DNA of 7,934 nucleotides from Geodermatophilaceae bacterium (GCA_013811805.1 JACCUM010000303.1:1-7934), one strand, 5' to 3'. Counted from the first letter of the stretch, positions 1 through 6,746 are shown. Notes: generated by a model not told the origin, from the letters alone. Made by a program: numbers and translations.

Positions 1-821
1 ACACCTGGCTGCCCGATGCCGGCGCCGAGGCCCCGATCGGGGGGGCGGTCCTGCTCGTCGGGGTGCTGGACAAGGTCGGAACGTTCGGCTTCCTGCGGTA
101 CTGCCTGCCGCTGTTTCCCGACGCCAGCCGCGCCTTCGCGCCGGCGATCCTGGTGCTCGCCGTCCTCGGGATCCTGTACGGCGCCTTGCTTGCCATGGGC
201 CAGACGGACATGAAGCGACTGGTGGCCTACACCTCGATCGCGCACTTCGGGTTCATCGCGCTGGGCGTGTTCGCCTTCACCACCCAGGCCGGGACCGGCG
301 CGGTGCTCTACATGGTCAACCACGGCATCTCGACCGGGGCGTTGTTCCTGATCGTGGGCATCCTGATCAGTCGAGGGAAGTCGCGCACGATCGGGGACTA
401 CGGGGGCGTCAGCAGCGTCACTCCGTTGCTGGCCGGGGCGTTCCTGCTGGCCGGCCTGTCCTCGCTCGCCCTGCCCGGGACGAATAGCTTCGTCAGCGAA
501 TTCCTGGTGCTGCTCGGCTCCTTCGGTCCGTACCCGGTCTTCTCGATCCTGGCGACGGTGGGCATCATCCTGGCCGCGCTCTACATCCTGTCGATGTACC
601 AGCGCACGATGCACGGGCCGATCAAGCCCGCGGCGCGTGCATTCAAGGACCTGAGCAAGCGTGAGATGGCCTACCTCAGTCCCCTGCTGGCGCTGATCAT
701 CGTGCTCGGCGTCTATCCGAAACCATTGCTGGACATCATCACTCCGGCGGTCAACGCCACCATGGCCGATGTAGGCGCCGAAGTGTCCACCGCGCAAGCC
801 GGGAACGACGGAGGCGACTGA
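1..821 (+). CDS. nuoM: NADH-quinone oxidoreductase subunit M, 3' part
   Basis: This is the C-terminal 272 residues of the proton-pumping antiporter-like subunit M of respiratory complex I, an integral membrane protein of the membrane arm. The first full codon is at base 3, and the reading opens on TWLPDAGAEAP, the family's HTWLPDAHxEAP segment; the 5' half lies outside the window. Conserved charged residues of the proton path are visible: the Lys of VGVLDK (bases 72-74, E. coli K234 position), the Lys of TDMKRLVAYTSIAH (213-215, K265 position) and the Glu of SFVSEFLVLLG (498-500, E407 position). The NHGISTGALFL segment is also typical. Several hydrophobic membrane spans follow, ending in a short polar tail. 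The TGA stop shares one base with the nuoN start, so the two are co-transcribed and probably translationally coupled. The family assignment is very secure; residue equivalences are from memory of the E. coli protein. Confidence 0.97.
   Translation, partial: TWLPDAGAEAPIGGAVLLVGVLDKVGTFGFLRYCLPLFPDASRAFAPAILVLAVLGILYGALLAMGQTDMKRLVAYTSIAHFGFIALGVFAFTTQAGTGAVLYMVNHGISTGALFLIVGILISRGKSRTIGDYGGVSSVTPLLAGAFLLAGLSSLALPGTNSFVSEFLVLLGSFGPYPVFSILATVGIILAALYILSMYQRTMHGPIKPAARAFKDLSKREMAYLSPLLALIIVLGVYPKPLLDIITPAVNATMADVGAEVSTAQAGNDGGD
810..814 (+). promoter_or_regulatory. Ribosome binding site of nuoN
   Basis: GGAGG lies 6 bases before the ATG at 821, inside the last codons of nuoM. It fixes the nuoN start that overlaps the nuoM stop by one base. 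Confidence 0.8.
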
Positions 822-2371
822 TGCCCGACCTCAGTGCACCATCGGTCTCCTACGCTGGGCTTGCGCCGGTTCTCATCGTGCTCACTGCGGCCTGCATCGG
901 CGTCCTCATCGAGGCGTTCGCGCCGCGTCATCTGCGCTGGAAGGCGCAGGTGACCCTGGCCCTGCTCGGCACCGTCGGGGCGTTGATCGCAGTCGTCCTG
1001 GTGGCCGGCCGCAACGAGCTCACCGCGGCCCGGGCAGTCGCCGTGGACGGGACGGCCCTGTTCCTCGAAGGGACGATCGCAGCACTGGGTGCGCTGTCGA
1101 TCCTGATGTTCGCCGAACGCGCTCTCGATCCGGCGAAGAGCGCATTTGTCGCCTCCGCCGCGCTACCGGTCGGCAGCTCCGCGGACCGCAAGCTGGCCGC
1201 GGCGCCGTATTCGCAGACCGAGGTCTTCCCACTGGCCAGCTTCGCCATCGGCGGGATGATGCTGTTCGCCGCCTCGAACAACCTGCTGGTGATGTTCGTG
1301 GCCCTCGAGGTTCTGTCGCTGCCGCTGTACCTGATCTGCGGGATGGCCCGGCGGCGCCGCCTGCTCTCCCAGGAAGCAGCAGTGAAGTACTTCCTGCTGG
1401 GCTCCTTCGCCTCAGCGTTCTTCCTGTACGGCCTGGCCCTGATCTATGGCGTCTCGGGCACCGTCGACCTCGGCGAGATCCGGGAGTCCGCGGCCCGATC
1501 AGGCTCCTCGGACGCGCTGTTCGTCACGGGCTTGGCGCTCTTGATCGTCGGGCTGCTGTTCAAGGCCGGCATCGCGCCCTTCCATGCTTGGACACCGGAC
1601 GTCTATCAGGGCGCGCCCACTCCGGTGACCGCTCTGATGGCCGCGTGCACCAAAGTGGCCGCGTTCGGCGCGATCCTGCGACTGCTCTACGTCGGCTTTG
1701 GGACGTCTGAATGGACTTGGCGCCCCCTGATCTACAGCATCGCCATCGCGTCGATGGTGGTCGGAGCGATTCTCGGGATCACCCAGACCGACGTCAAACG
1801 GCTGCTCGCCTATTCGTCCATCGCGCACGCCGGATTTCTCCTCGTCGGGGTTATCGCCCTGGGTGATGCCGCCACCGCTGGGCGCGGCCTGTCGAGCACC
1901 CTGTTCTACCTGCTCACCTACGGACTGACGACGATCGGCGGCTTCGCCGTCGTGACGCTCGTACGCGACGGTGATGGTGAGGCGACGCATCTGTCGAAAT
2001 GGGCAGGGCTTGCCTCTCGGTCGCCGCTGACGGCCGCGGTCATGACGCTGTTCCTGCTGGGGTTGGCCGGCCTGCCACTGACCAGCGGATTCACCGGCAA
2101 GTTCGCCGTCTTCAGGGCCGCGATCGACGACGGTGCGTGGCCGCTGGTGGTCGTGGCACTGCTGGCCAGTGCGATCGCCGCCTTCTTCTACTTGCGGCTG
2201 GTCGTGCTCATGTACTTCTCCGCGCCGGCCGACGACGGTCCGACGGTCGGAGTACCGGGCCTGCCCACGACGATCGTCCTCGCGGTCACGGCCGCGGCCA
2301 CCCTCATCCTGGGGCTGGCTCCCAGCGCGGTCCTGGACCTGGCCGAGCAGGCCGCCGTCCTGGTCGGTTAG
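821..2371 (+). CDS. nuoN: NADH-quinone oxidoreductase subunit N
   Basis: Complete 516-residue subunit N of complex I, one of the three antiporter-like membrane subunits that move protons while NADH is oxidised and quinone reduced. The protein is a chain of hydrophobic spans from about residue 13 to the C-terminus. Four key charged positions of the family are present: E163 (VALEVLSLPLYL), K248 (LLFKAGIAPFHAWTPDVYQG), K278 (MAACTKVAAFG) and K427 (SGFTGKFAVF). The 30-residue spacing K248 to K278 equals that of E. coli K217 to K247. Residues about 102-138 form a polar insert between spans that is longer than in E. coli, which I recall as common in actinobacterial NuoN. The ATG at 821 has GGAGG 6 bases upstream and overlaps the nuoM stop. 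It is followed after 14 bases by the polyprenyl synthase gene, so it is probably the last complex I gene of the nuo operon. No lesion is seen. Confidence 0.97.
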   Translation: MPDLSAPSVSYAGLAPVLIVLTAACIGVLIEAFAPRHLRWKAQVTLALLGTVGALIAVVLVAGRNELTAARAVAVDGTALFLEGTIAALGALSILMFAERALDPAKSAFVASAALPVGSSADRKLAAAPYSQTEVFPLASFAIGGMMLFAASNNLLVMFVALEVLSLPLYLICGMARRRRLLSQEAAVKYFLLGSFASAFFLYGLALIYGVSGTVDLGEIRESAARSGSSDALFVTGLALLIVGLLFKAGIAPFHAWTPDVYQGAPTPVTALMAACTKVAAFGAILRLLYVGFGTSEWTWRPLIYSIAIASMVVGAILGITQTDVKRLLAYSSIAHAGFLLVGVIALGDAATAGRGLSSTLFYLLTYGLTTIGGFAVVTLVRDGDGEATHLSKWAGLASRSPLTAAVMTLFLLGLAGLPLTSGFTGKFAVFRAAIDDGAWPLVVVALLASAIAAFFYLRLVVLMYFSAPADDGPTVGVPGLPTTIVLAVTAAATLILGLAPSAVLDLAEQAAVLVG

Positions 2372-2375
2372 ACGC

Positions 2376-2379
2376 AGGA
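2376..2379 (+). promoter_or_regulatory. Ribosome binding site deciding a GTG start
   Basis: AGGA lies 6 bases before the GTG at 2386, just after the nuoN stop. It supports the GTG over the in-frame ATG at 2422 as the start of the polyprenyl synthase. Confidence 0.55.
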
Positions 2380-2385
2380 CCCTCG

Positions 2386-3426
2386 GTGCGCCCGCTCAGG
2401 AACAACCTCGCCGATTCGGCCATGCCGGGTCGAGCCGCTGCAGCACTCGGGCTCAGCGCGATCGGCGGCGACCTCGAACCGGTGCTGCAGCGTGGGCTCG
2501 ACGAGGTCGAGGAGCTGTTGCGGGCCAGCGTTGCCAGCGACTTCGAGTTCGTCGGCGAGGCCTCGCGACACCTCGTCGAGGCCGGCGGCAAGCGGTTCCG
2601 TCCGCTGCTGACCCTGCTCGCGGCACAGCTCGGCGATTCATCGGCCCCAGGCGTGGTCCCGGCGGCAGTCGTGGTGGAACTGACCCACCTCGCCACGCTC
2701 TATCACGACGACGTGATGGATGAGGCCGACGTACGCCGTGGGGCCCCCAGCGCGAACAGTCGCTGGGACAACAGTGTGGCGATCCTGACCGGAGATTTCC
2801 TCTTCGCCCGTGCCTCGGACCTGCTGGCCGACCTGGGGCCGGAGGCCGTACGGATACAAGCCCGGACCTTCGAGCGGCTGGTCACCGGCCAGATCCGCGA
2901 AACCGTCGGTCCAGCCCCGGACGCCGACCCGGTCGAGCACTACATGTCCGTGCTGACCGACAAGACCGGGTCGCTGGTCGCGACGGCGGCTCGGTTCGGC
3001 GCGATGTTCGCCGGCGTCCCCGATCCGATCCGGACCGGGCTGACCTCCTACGGGGAGGCGGTCGGCATCGCCTTCCAGATATCTGACGACCTGCTCGACA
3101 TTGCCAGCGAGCAGGGCACCTCGGGAAAGGCGCCGGGCACCGATCTGCGTGAGGGGATCGCAACGCTGCCGATCCTGCTGGCCCGGGCGGGGCGCGACCC
3201 GGCCGAGGCCCGACTGCGGGAACTGCTGTCAGGTCCCGTGACCGACAGGGACTGCCACGCGGAGGCGCTGGCAGCGCTGCGCACCTCCGATGCGATGGCG
3301 CGCGCCCGGTCGATGCTGACCGGTTATGTCGATCGGGCGAAACTGACCCTCGACCCGTTGCCCGCCGGCCCCGTACGAGACGCGCTGGCCAGTCTGTGCG
3401 ACGTCATGCTCAAGCGCACCGCCTGA
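2386..3426 (+). CDS. Long-chain polyprenyl diphosphate synthase
   Basis: A 346-residue trans-prenyltransferase that condenses isopentenyl diphosphate onto an allylic diphosphate, probably making the long side chain of menaquinone. Visible motifs from the GTG start: GGKRFRP (67-73); first Asp-rich motif HDDVMD (D108, D109, D112) followed by RRG; DKTGSL with K193; and the second Asp-rich motif SDDLLD (D234, D235, D238). These bind Mg2+ and the diphosphates. The fifth residue before the first DDxxD is Ala103, with Thr104 after it. With no bulky aromatic there, the family rule predicts a long (C30-C50) product rather than farnesyl or geranylgeranyl; exact length cannot be read. It starts 14 bases after nuoN and so is probably in the nuo operon, which makes biological sense because complex I reduces the quinone. 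GTG at 2386 has an AGGA site; ATG at 2422 (334 residues) is the alternative. Such genes are called heptaprenyl or octaprenyl synthase, or grcC in mycobacteria; I give no symbol. Confidence 0.92.
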   Translation: MRPLRNNLADSAMPGRAAAALGLSAIGGDLEPVLQRGLDEVEELLRASVASDFEFVGEASRHLVEAGGKRFRPLLTLLAAQLGDSSAPGVVPAAVVVELTHLATLYHDDVMDEADVRRGAPSANSRWDNSVAILTGDFLFARASDLLADLGPEAVRIQARTFERLVTGQIRETVGPAPDADPVEHYMSVLTDKTGSLVATAARFGAMFAGVPDPIRTGLTSYGEAVGIAFQISDDLLDIASEQGTSGKAPGTDLREGIATLPILLARAGRDPAEARLRELLSGPVTDRDCHAEALAALRTSDAMARARSMLTGYVDRAKLTLDPLPAGPVRDALASLCDVMLKRTA

Positions 3427-3434
3427 CAGCGACA

Positions 3435-3491
3435 CGAGGTACAGCGCGTCCAACCCCCACCGCAGCCGGCGAAACCGAGGTAGAGCGCGTC
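3435..3491. repeat. Imperfect 16-bp direct repeat, 41-bp period
   Basis: CGAGGTACAGCGCGTC (3435-3450) and CGAGGTAGAGCGCGTC (3476-3491) differ at one base and start 41 bases apart. They fill most of the spacer between the polyprenyl synthase stop and the end of the toxin gene. Weaker similarity seems to continue past the copies when read on the minus strand. No open frame or hairpin explains them. They could be a fragment of a dispersed genomic repeat or the scar of an insertion; nothing shows which. Confidence 0.6.
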
Positions 3492-3499
3492 TGACCTGG

Positions 3500-3892
3500 C
3501 TACCACACGGCAATCGGTCGAGGATGTGGATGCTGTCGGAGTCGCTTGTCTTTGGTGACCAGCTTCAGCCCATGCTCGATCGCGGTGGCGTAGATCAGCC
3601 GATCGGCTGGGTCGCTCGGAAACGATGAGGGCAGGGCCGCGGCGGAGTAAGCGATGGCGGGTGTTACACCCAGGGTCCGCACCTGCCGAGCTATGGTGTC
3701 CAGCCAGGTGCGGACCGGTGTGACCACGGTGATCCGCTCGTTGGTAGCGAGCCAGGCTAGTTCGTACCAGGTGATCGCGGAGACCGCCATCTCGGCTGCC
3801 CCCAGCAGCGCTTCCGTGGCGGCTGGACTGAGCTTGTCCGGCTCGCTCATCCACCAGTGCAGGACGTGGGTGTCCAACAGGACTGCAGTCAA
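3500..3892 (-). CDS. PIN-domain ribonuclease toxin, VapC-like
   Basis: About 130 residues forming one PIN domain, the metal-dependent RNase fold of type II VapC toxins, which stop translation by cutting RNA. Counting from the TTG at 3892, the acidic residues expected in the active site are visible: D7 in LLDTHVLHWW, E44 in TWYELAWL, D94/D97 in SDPADRLIYATAIEHGLKLV and D115 in TKDKRL. Length is normal for the family. The start is uncertain. The TTG at 3892 overlaps the antitoxin stop as TTGA and has GAGGAG 11 bases upstream. A GTG at 3904 would add four residues, but its G is the last base of that same GAGGAG, so the site cannot serve it. The gene lies directly after the antitoxin and is probably translationally coupled to it. 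All catalytic acids remain, so an active toxin is likely. The RNA target cannot be deduced. Confidence 0.88.
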   Translation of the reverse strand: MTAVLLDTHVLHWWMSEPDKLSPAATEALLGAAEMAVSAITWYELAWLATNERITVVTPVRTWLDTIARQVRTLGVTPAIAYSAAALPSSFPSDPADRLIYATAIEHGLKLVTKDKRLRQHPHPRPIAVW

Positions 3893-4107
3893 CTGCAGTT
3901 CCACTCCTCGCCGGTGCTGAACAGATCCTCGTCCGAGGCCGTTGACCTCGCGATCCCGGCGAGACTCCCGCGTTGTGCCCGTGGCCTATAGCCGGCAGCG
4001 GTGAGCCGGGCGACGACGTGGCCGTGCTTGGTGATCTCGATGTCCTCGCCATCGGCGAGCTGATCCAGGAGACCCAGGATCTTCGCCTTGACCTCCGTGG
4101 CGGTCAT
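3889..4107 (-). CDS. Phd/YefM-like antitoxin (VapB partner)
   Basis: A small protein of 72 residues (76 if GTG 4119 is used) whose N-terminal part resembles the Phd/YefM antitoxin fold: TATEVKAKILGLLDQLADGE followed by IEITKHGHVVARL (about residues 23-35), a dimeric DNA-binding domain. The C-terminal part, about residues 36-72, is polar and loosely structured, as expected of the segment that wraps and neutralises the toxin. ATG at 4107 is preferred because AGGTGA lies 8 bases upstream, whereas GTG at 4119 lacks a ribosome site. The gene overlaps the PIN toxin by 4 bases (16 with the toxin's GTG start). Such antitoxins usually repress their own promoter together with the toxin, and four GGTCA copies surround this start. 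The family call is secure from the ITKHG pattern and the partner gene; whether it truly neutralises this toxin is inferred from adjacency. Confidence 0.85.
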   Translation of the reverse strand: MTATEVKAKILGLLDQLADGEDIEITKHGHVVARLTAAGYRPRAQRGSLAGIARSTASDEDLFSTGEEWNCS

Positions 4108-4138
4108 CTGAATGGTCACCTGGTCAGCCTACCGGTCA
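4102..4138. promoter_or_regulatory. Four GGTCA direct repeats at the antitoxin start
   Basis: GGTCA occurs at 4102-4106, 4114-4118, 4122-4126 and 4134-4138, with start-to-start steps of 12, 8 and 12 bases. Copies one and three, and copies two and four, are each exactly 20 bases apart, about two helical turns. They straddle the translation start of the antitoxin. The position suits an autoregulatory operator, but a 5-base word is short and chance is possible. Confidence 0.3.
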
Positions 4139-4161
4139 TCCACAGAGCAGCCGGTGGAGAT

Positions 4162-4593
4162 CTAGGCAGAGACGATCAGTTGGCCGGACATCTGCGGGTG
4201 CACGCTGCAGGTGAAGTCGTACGTGCCTTCCTCGGCCGGGGCGTTGAAGGTCAGCTCCTCACCCTGCTCGAGCAAGTCGGTGTTGAAGCTCGTACCGTCC
4301 TTGGCGTCCACGTCGTGCCTGGCTGAGTCCTCGTTGACGACTCGGATGAGCGCCTCGGGTGCGACGGTCAACGGCTCGCCGTAGGCGAAGTCGGCGATGG
4401 TGATCGTGTCGGCCTCCTCATCGCTGCCGCCGGTGTCGCCCCCGCCGTACCCGTCCTCGCCGCCACCGGTGCCGGAGTCAGCGCCGTTGCCTACAGTGGC
4501 ATCGGCATCGGTACCGGAGCCGGCGTCGTCGCTACCCCCGCAGCCGGCCAACATCAGGGACAGGGTGAACAGAACTGCAAGCAGGCGTCTCAT
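4162..4593 (-). CDS. Lipoprotein cupredoxin (type 1 copper protein)
   Basis: A 143-residue exported electron-transfer protein of the plastocyanin/amicyanin-like cupredoxin group. Residues 1-17 form a signal peptide (MRRLL, hydrophobic core) ending in a lipobox LAGC with C18, so the protein should be lipid-anchored on the outside of the membrane. Residues 19-62 are a Gly/Asp/Ser-rich flexible linker. Residues 63-143 form the cupredoxin domain, with copper ligands H93 (SARHDVDA) and C129, H132 and M135 (FTCSVHPQMSG). The Cys-x2-His-x2-Met spacing is that of the short-loop, amicyanin-like type, and all four ligands are present, so it should bind blue copper. ATG at 4593 is the start that leaves a proper signal peptide; the ribosome site is weak. 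It is divergent from a PQQ-type sugar dehydrogenase lipoprotein, 66 bases away, and could carry electrons from it. No partner is proven. Confidence 0.9.
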   Translation of the reverse strand: MRRLLAVLFTLSLMLAGCGGSDDAGSGTDADATVGNGADSGTGGGEDGYGGGDTGGSDEEADTITIADFAYGEPLTVAPEALIRVVNEDSARHDVDAKDGTSFNTDLLEQGEELTFNAPAEEGTYDFTCSVHPQMSGQLIVSA

Positions 4594-4659
4594 GCTCGTG
4601 ATTGAACTGCATGCTCACGGCGGGGTGAAGCCGATCGAGGTCACAGTCGCCCGTGAATA
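4594..4659. promoter_or_regulatory. Short divergent promoter region
   Basis: These 66 bases must hold the promoters of the cupredoxin (leftward) and of the PQQ-type dehydrogenase (rightward). CATGCTC occurs twice, at 4591-4597 and 4610-4616, 19 bases apart. I see no convincing -35/-10 pair and no clear ribosome site before the ATG at 4660, so boundaries are only inferred from gene layout. Confidence 0.35.
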
Positions 4660-5889
4660 ATGCGAACGGTGGGTGATCTGGCGGGACGTGTCCGGCTGTG
4701 TGCGGCTTTGCTCACCGTGTTTGTGTTGCTAGCGGTGTCGGCCTGTAGCGACGGGGCGCAGCAGACCTCCTCCGGGCCATCCAAGACTGCGGCCAGCCCC
4801 AGCCTCGAGCCAGATCAAAGCTTGCCGGAACTCGCGGTGGAGGTGCTGGTCGAAGACCTCAGCATTCCCTGGGATCTCGCGCAGGCTCCGGACGGGACGG
4901 TCATCTTCGACCAGCGCGACGGCGGCCTGTCGGCGTATTTCCCTGACGGGAGCCTCCGCTCGATCGAGGCTGACTTCGATGACCTGTTCGTCAGGGGGGA
5001 GACGGGTTTGATGGGCCTGGTGCTGGATCCAGGATTCGCCGCCAACCGGCGCTTCTTCACCTGCCAGGGGTTCGCTGGTAGAGACCGCGACATCCGGGTC
5101 ATCTCCTGGGAAATGGCTGCCGACTATTCCGCCGCAACCAGGCTGACCGATCCGCTCGTCGCAGGTCTGCCGCTGTCCTCAGGTCGGCACGGCGGCTGCC
5201 GGCTGCGATTCGATACCGACGGCGCACTACTGATCGGTACCGGCGATGCAGCCACCGGTAGCAACGCCCAGGACCTGATGTCGTTGGGCGGCAAGACCCT
5301 TCGGGTGGATCCTGAGACCGGGCAGCCGTGGCCGGAGAATCCGTTTCTGTTTCTGGGCAACGCCGAGGCGAATCCGCTGATCTATACCTATGGTCACCGC
5401 AACGTCCAAGGGTTGGCGCTGCGACCTGACACTGACGACGTGTACTCCGCCGAGCACGGACCGGACGTCGACGACGAAGTCAACCTGTTGATGCCTGGCG
5501 CCAACTACGGCTGGAATCCGGTGGGCGAGGACGCCAGGGACTACAACGAGTCGGTGCCCATGACCGACCTGGGTATCGACGGCGCGCAACCTGCCGTCTG
5601 GTCCTCCGGCGAGCCGGCGATCGCCACCAGCGGGTCAACGTTTCTCGACGGACCCGCCTGGGGTGGCTACGACGGGCTGCTTCTGGTCGGTCTGCTTGCC
5701 GGGGAAGGAATCCTTGCCCTGCAACTCGGCGAGGACGGCTCGCTCATCTCGGCCAGCCGGCTTCCCGGGTTCGACGGTACGTTCGGAAGGATTCGCACGG
5801 TACAACTCGGCAACGATGACTTGTTGTACGTGACGACGTCGAACGGCGACGGGGACGACGTCGTGCTCCGGGTAACTCCGCAACTCTGA
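4660..5889 (+). CDS. PQQ-dependent sugar dehydrogenase-family lipoprotein
   Basis: A 409-residue exported protein of the glucose/sorbosone dehydrogenase family, six-bladed propellers that oxidise sugars or other alcohols with pyrroloquinoline quinone. The signal peptide ends in AVSAC with C29 as the predicted lipid-anchored Cys, followed by a Ser/Pro/Gln-rich linker to about residue 55. Family motifs follow in order: IPWDLAQAPDG (69-79), GETGLMGLVLDPGFA (113-127), GRHGGCRL (175-182) with H177 at the catalytic-base position of soluble glucose dehydrogenase, IGTGDA (192-197), LGGKTLRVDPETG (209-221), YGHRNVQGLA (244-253) with R247 at the PQQ-binding Arg position, and EHGPDVDDEVNLL with GANYGWNP (265-287). 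C135 and C180 are probably conserved in actinobacterial relatives. ATG at 4660 gives a normal signal peptide but lacks a clear ribosome site; GTG at 4669 is possible. No pqq synthesis gene is in the window and the substrate cannot be told. It faces the cupredoxin gene, a possible electron acceptor. Confidence 0.88.
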   Translation: MRTVGDLAGRVRLCAALLTVFVLLAVSACSDGAQQTSSGPSKTAASPSLEPDQSLPELAVEVLVEDLSIPWDLAQAPDGTVIFDQRDGGLSAYFPDGSLRSIEADFDDLFVRGETGLMGLVLDPGFAANRRFFTCQGFAGRDRDIRVISWEMAADYSAATRLTDPLVAGLPLSSGRHGGCRLRFDTDGALLIGTGDAATGSNAQDLMSLGGKTLRVDPETGQPWPENPFLFLGNAEANPLIYTYGHRNVQGLALRPDTDDVYSAEHGPDVDDEVNLLMPGANYGWNPVGEDARDYNESVPMTDLGIDGAQPAVWSSGEPAIATSGSTFLDGPAWGGYDGLLLVGLLAGEGILALQLGEDGSLISASRLPGFDGTFGRIRTVQLGNDDLLYVTTSNGDGDDVVLRVTPQL

Positions 5890-5913
5890 GCGCGGGCGGA
5901 TCCGCACCGACGG

Positions 5914-6735
5914 TCAGCGAAAGTCGTCGGCGTGCTCGCGTGCCCACTGATCGAACGAGCGTGCCGGTTCACCGGTTATCGCCTGCACCGTATCCGTGAC
6001 CTCCTCGGGCTCGGACACGAAACCCGCCCATGTGTCCAAGGCGCCCTCAGCGAACGACTTGTCACCGAAGATCTCCACCAACTGTGGCCTGGCCTCAGCG
6101 GGGGATTGCTCGATCCAGCGCACCTGGCGGCCGACGGCTGCGCCGATGATCGCGACCTGCTCGGACTGGGTGACCGTTGCTGGCCCGCTCAGGACGTACA
6201 CCTTGCCCACGTGCTCGTCGCTGGTGAGTGCCTGCACGGCGACGGCTGCGATGTCACGCTCGTCGATCAAGGATCTGGCCGCCGCACCGTACGGTCCATG
6301 GACGGCGCCCGATCGGATCTGATCCGCCCATCCCAGCGTGTTCTTGGCAAACCCCGTGGGGCGCAGAATGGTCCACTCGAGCTCCGATTCAGTGACCTGA
6401 CGCTCCACGATCGCCCAGAACGACTCAGGATGCGCAGCTGCCGCTTCGGCCGAGAGGTAGACGACGCGCCGGGCCGTGTCGGCGATGGCATCGACCACAT
6501 CGGACGCGCCGTCGGCCGCGAAGAACGGCCAGAGCAGGAACACGGAGTCCACGTCAGCCAGTGCCGAAGACAAGCTCGCGACATCGGCCAGATCACCTCG
6601 CACGGTCTCGATGTCGGAGGGCAGGTCGGCGGTGCTGGGGTCACGGACGAGCGCTCGGACGGCATGGTGCCGGGCACGTAACTGCGCTACGACATGTCGT
6701 CCCACGCCGCCAGTCGCTCCGGTTACCAAGATCAT
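5914..6735 (-). CDS. NmrA-like NAD(P)-binding oxidoreductase
   Basis: A 273-residue atypical short-chain dehydrogenase of the NmrA/NAD(P)H-binding group, cytoplasmic. It opens directly on the Rossmann strand, MILVTGATGGVGR, with G6, G9 and G12 as the dinucleotide loop; R31 after the second strand suggests NADP(H) preference. RGDLAD (46-51) and the late LEWTILRPTGF (119-129) are typical of the group. The classical Tyr-x3-Lys catalytic pair is not visible, so it may be a redox sensor or quinone reductase-like enzyme rather than an ordinary dehydrogenase. ATG at 6735 is chosen because it begins the fold exactly and has AAGGAG 11 bases upstream; GTG at 6744 and TTG at 6783 would add residues outside the fold, and the latter start lies inside the promoter. 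It converges on the PQQ-type gene (24-base gap) and is divergent from the quinone oxidoreductase, sharing a spacer with SoxR-like sites. The substrate is unknown. Confidence 0.88.
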   Translation of the reverse strand: MILVTGATGGVGRHVVAQLRARHHAVRALVRDPSTADLPSDIETVRGDLADVASLSSALADVDSVFLLWPFFAADGASDVVDAIADTARRVVYLSAEAAAAHPESFWAIVERQVTESELEWTILRPTGFAKNTLGWADQIRSGAVHGPYGAAARSLIDERDIAAVAVQALTSDEHVGKVYVLSGPATVTQSEQVAIIGAAVGRQVRWIEQSPAEARPQLVEIFGDKSFAEGALDTWAGFVSEPEEVTDTVQAITGEPARSFDQWAREHADDFR

Positions 6736-6746
6736 GGAACTCACTT

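Noticed and set aside
1999..2385. Upstream extension of the polyprenyl synthase frame into nuoN
   Set aside because: The extra residues are Arg/Gly-rich, overlap nuoN in another frame and add nothing to the fold. GTG 2386 has a ribosome site.
3324..4052. Long minus-strand open frame of about 242 codons overlapping the synthase end and the vapBC genes
   Set aside because: It is in another frame over genes with clear family motifs, reads as low-complexity Arg/Ser/Gly-rich protein, and matches no family I know. High GC makes such chance frames common.
4420..4540. Repeat-like, GC-rich stretch in the cupredoxin gene
   Set aside because: It encodes the Gly/Asp/Ser linker after the lipobox; the bias is explained by codon use for a low-complexity linker.
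5896..5905. GCGGATCCGC palindrome between the convergent genes, considered as a terminator
   Set aside because: The 10-base palindrome has no loop, so it cannot fold into a stable intrinsic hairpin, and no T run follows.
5932..6681. Plus-strand open frame of about 249 codons opposite the NmrA-like gene
   Set aside because: The minus-strand product has a clear Rossmann fold and LRP motif; the opposite frame shows none and is a GC-bias shadow.
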